NCBI GenBank assembly: GCA_900548125.1
Contig: URJN01000016.1
Coordinates: 1-14,244, forward strand
DNA from: an uncultured Eubacteriales bacterium
GTDB lineage: Bacteria > Bacillota > Clostridia > Christensenellales > Aristaeellaceae
Length of the DNA stretch: 14,244 nt
Reading direction: 5' to 3'
Made by a program: the position numbers and the translations under genes. Below, piece after piece: positions 12,627-14,244 of the stretch; within the stretch, counting starts at the first letter, position 1; every line of letters begins with the position of its first letter. The notes under the pieces are model-generated. The model had not been told where the DNA came from, ran no database searches, and saw nothing but the letters and a program-made list of their open reading frames with translations.

Positions 12627-13340
12627 TTACAGCGAAATTTCGCTTTCTTTCTGCCAAATCTCCGCGCCAAAGCGTTTCCACGGCTGCTTATCCTGCGGCG
12701 GAAGCGCGTCAAAGTGCATCTCTTCCTTTTTGGTCGGATGAATCAGCCCCAGATGTGCGCCCCAGAGGGCAATCTGTTCGCCGGGCTTGCCGCCGCCATA
12801 ACGCGCATCGCCCCAGATCGGCAGCCCCGCGTGGGAAAGCTGCACGCGAATCTGGTGGCTTCTGCCTGTAAACAGGCGCACGCGCACCAGTGTCAGCCCG
12901 TCCGCCTCGCCGCACTTTTGGTAGCGCAGTTTCGCGTCCTTCGCGCCGGGCGTATTCGCGGGTACGGCGCGAACCATATTGGTCTTGCCGTCCTTGAGCA
13001 AAAAGTCGCAGAGCTCGGCACTTTCTTTTGCCGTGCCGCGGACGGCGGCGACATACTGCCTATGCATCGTTTTATCGCGCACCTGTGCGCTCAGGCGGTC
13101 GGCAGCCTTGCTCGTTTTGGCAAGCACGACCAGACCGCCGACCGGTCTGTCGAGCCGATGCACCAAGCCCAGATAGACCGCGCCGGGCTTTTGATATTTT
13201 TCGGCGATATACGCCTTCATCGTGCTGTGCAGGTCAGCGTCGCCGGAGTCATCCGCCTGCGTGGGCATGTTCGGCGGCTTGACGACCACGAGCAGGTGAT
13301 TATCCTCATAGACGATGGATACGCCGCGATAGCTTTCCAT
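12627..13340 (-). CDS. RluA-family RNA pseudouridine synthase
   Basis: Isomerises specific uridines in structured RNA (rRNA or tRNA) to pseudouridine. The 237-residue protein has the RluA-family motif HRLDRPVGG at 61-69, with Asp64 the catalytic aspartate, and the later conserved block TGRSHQIRVQLSHAGLPIWG. There is no N-terminal S4 RNA-binding domain, unlike RluC/RluD, so it belongs to the short single-domain group; target uridine cannot be assigned. AGAGGGG is 6 nt upstream of the start and lies within the last codons of the preceding methyltransferase gene, whose stop is one base away, so the two are surely co-transcribed and probably translationally coupled. Confidence 0.93.
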   Translation of the reverse strand: MESYRGVSIVYEDNHLLVVVKPPNMPTQADDSGDADLHSTMKAYIAEKYQKPGAVYLGLVHRLDRPVGGLVVLAKTSKAADRLSAQVRDKTMHRQYVAAVRGTAKESAELCDFLLKDGKTNMVRAVPANTPGAKDAKLRYQKCGEADGLTLVRVRLFTGRSHQIRVQLSHAGLPIWGDARYGGGKPGEQIALWGAHLGLIHPTKKEEMHFDALPPQDKQPWKRFGAEIWQKESEISL

Positions 13341-13341
13341 C

Positions 13342-14211
13342 TTATCCCCTCTGCCAGCGTCCGCTTGCGCCGCATGGCAGGACGCCGCCCGCCGTCACAG
13401 GCAGGCAGACCTCGTCCGCGGTGATGATGCCGCCGAAACGGGGCTTAACGGTCATGTCGATCATATTGCCCAGCACGCTCGCCTGGAATCCCGTCGTATA
13501 GCCGTTGATGAGGAAGAACAGCGGGTCATCGCTGAGTGCTTCCGAGCAGGCTTTTGCCAATCCATACAGCTCATTTTCGAGCTTCCAGACCTCGCCGCCG
13601 GGACCGCGTCCGTAAGACGGCGGATCCATCAGGATACCGTCATAGAAATGTCCGCGGCGAGCTTCACGCTGCACGAACTTGAGCGCGTCATCGATGATCC
13701 AGCGCACGCGATCCTCCGGCAATCCGCTGCATTCGCGGTTCTCCCGCGCCCACTGCACCATGCCCTTCGCCGCGTCGCAGTGGCAGACCTGTGCGCCCGC
13801 CGCCGCGCACGCCATCGTCGCGCCGCCGGTATAAGCGAACAGGTTCAGCACGCGAACCTCGCGTCCCTGCTTCACTCTTTCGGAAACCAGACCGGTCATC
13901 CAATCCCAGTTGGTCGCCTGCTCAGGAAACAGACCGGTATGCTTAAAACCGGTCGGGCGCACATAGAAGCGCAGGTTTTTATAATTCATCACCCAGCGGT
14001 CAGGCAGTTTCGTGAAAAACTCCCACGAGCCGCCGCCCTTATCACTGCGATGATAATGCGCCTGTGCCTTACGCCAGAGCGACGGATCGCGCACGGGCCA
14101 AATTGCCTGCGGGTCAGGGCGGCGCAGATAGACGTCGCCCCAGCGTTCGAGCTTTTCTCCGCCGCCGCAATCGAGGACTTCATAATCAAGCCATTGATCT
14201 GCTAAAAACAT
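13342..14211 (-). CDS. RlmI/RlmK-like class I SAM-dependent RNA methyltransferase
   Basis: A 289-residue methyltransferase with a Rossmann-type SAM-binding core: motif I VLNLFAYTGG at 121-130, an acidic residue at the second strand (CHCDAAKG, Asp146), Asp174-Asp175 (IIDDALKF), and the catalytic-loop-type motif MDPPSYGRG at 195-203. The LFAYTGG plus DPPSY pair is characteristic of the RlmI/RlmK group that methylates 23S rRNA. It lacks the N-terminal PUA domain of RlmI; its first ~100 residues contain the TGLFPEQ segment (92-98) also typical of this group. Exact nucleotide and atom are not readable. AAAGGA precedes the start. Pairing with a pseudouridine synthase supports a role in RNA modification. 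The gene is complete; its promoter is beyond the right edge. Confidence 0.87.
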   Translation of the reverse strand: MFLADQWLDYEVLDCGGGEKLERWGDVYLRRPDPQAIWPVRDPSLWRKAQAHYHRSDKGGGSWEFFTKLPDRWVMNYKNLRFYVRPTGFKHTGLFPEQATNWDWMTGLVSERVKQGREVRVLNLFAYTGGATMACAAAGAQVCHCDAAKGMVQWARENRECSGLPEDRVRWIIDDALKFVQREARRGHFYDGILMDPPSYGRGPGGEVWKLENELYGLAKACSEALSDDPLFFLINGYTTGFQASVLGNMIDMTVKPRFGGIITADEVCLPVTAGGVLPCGASGRWQRG

Positions 14212-14244
14212 AGGTTCCTTTCTTTCGGGGAGGGGGGGTACGTT

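Overview
The window (14.2 kb, GC-rich by eye) looks like chromosomal DNA of a Gram-positive Firmicute, probably class Clostridia. The signs are strong AGGAGG-type ribosome binding sites before nearly every gene, sigma-A-like promoters, a Thermotoga/Bacillus-type DAHP synthase with an N-terminal regulatory domain, a KtrAB-type potassium system, and a secreted BspA-like leucine-rich-repeat protein next to a peptidoglycan enzyme, as in many gut Clostridia. I cannot name the species. Every convincing gene lies on the minus strand, so transcription runs from right to left. I see no tRNA, rRNA, CRISPR array or intact insertion sequence.

Reading in the direction of transcription. (1) 14211-12627: an RlmI/RlmK-like RNA methyltransferase and an RluA-family pseudouridine synthase, one base apart. 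(2) 12540-11657: a secreted leucine-rich-repeat protein whose last ~30 codons are put out of frame by a 14-bp tandem duplication, followed by a strong terminator. (3) 11592-9664: a large secreted cell-wall enzyme joining CHAP, peptidoglycan-binding, SH3-like and YkuD L,D-transpeptidase domains. (4) 9663-9178: about 490 bp of intergenic DNA with hairpins, a terminator and short protein-like remnants. (5) 9177-8641: a small FUSC/ArAE-type membrane protein. (6) 8541-6162: ktrB-like and ktrA-like potassium uptake genes, separated by ~370 bp of palindromic repeats. (7) 5983-279: an aromatic amino acid operon, leader peptide - aroF - tyrA - aroB - aroA - aroC, tightly spaced (4-bp overlap to 14-bp gaps). 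(8) 278-1: a dense cluster of hairpins without a gene.

The most interesting system is the control region of the aro operon. A near-consensus promoter (TTGAAA, 17 bp, TATACT) is followed by a strong Shine-Dalgarno, a 35-codon leader ORF with three Phe and two Tyr codons within codons 4-14, and an intrinsic terminator 13 nt after the leader stop, before aroF. This is the layout of ribosome-mediated attenuation responding to Phe/Tyr, in a lineage where T-boxes are the more usual device. The first enzyme, AroF, also carries the ferredoxin-like domain that mediates Tyr/Phe feedback in its relatives, so entry into the pathway seems controlled at both the transcript and the enzyme level.

A second theme is a family of modular palindromic repeats between genes (core ggggc-NNN-gcccc followed by a variable second palindrome). 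One copy supplies the stop codon and last ten codons of aroC; another ends one base before the ktrA ribosome binding site.
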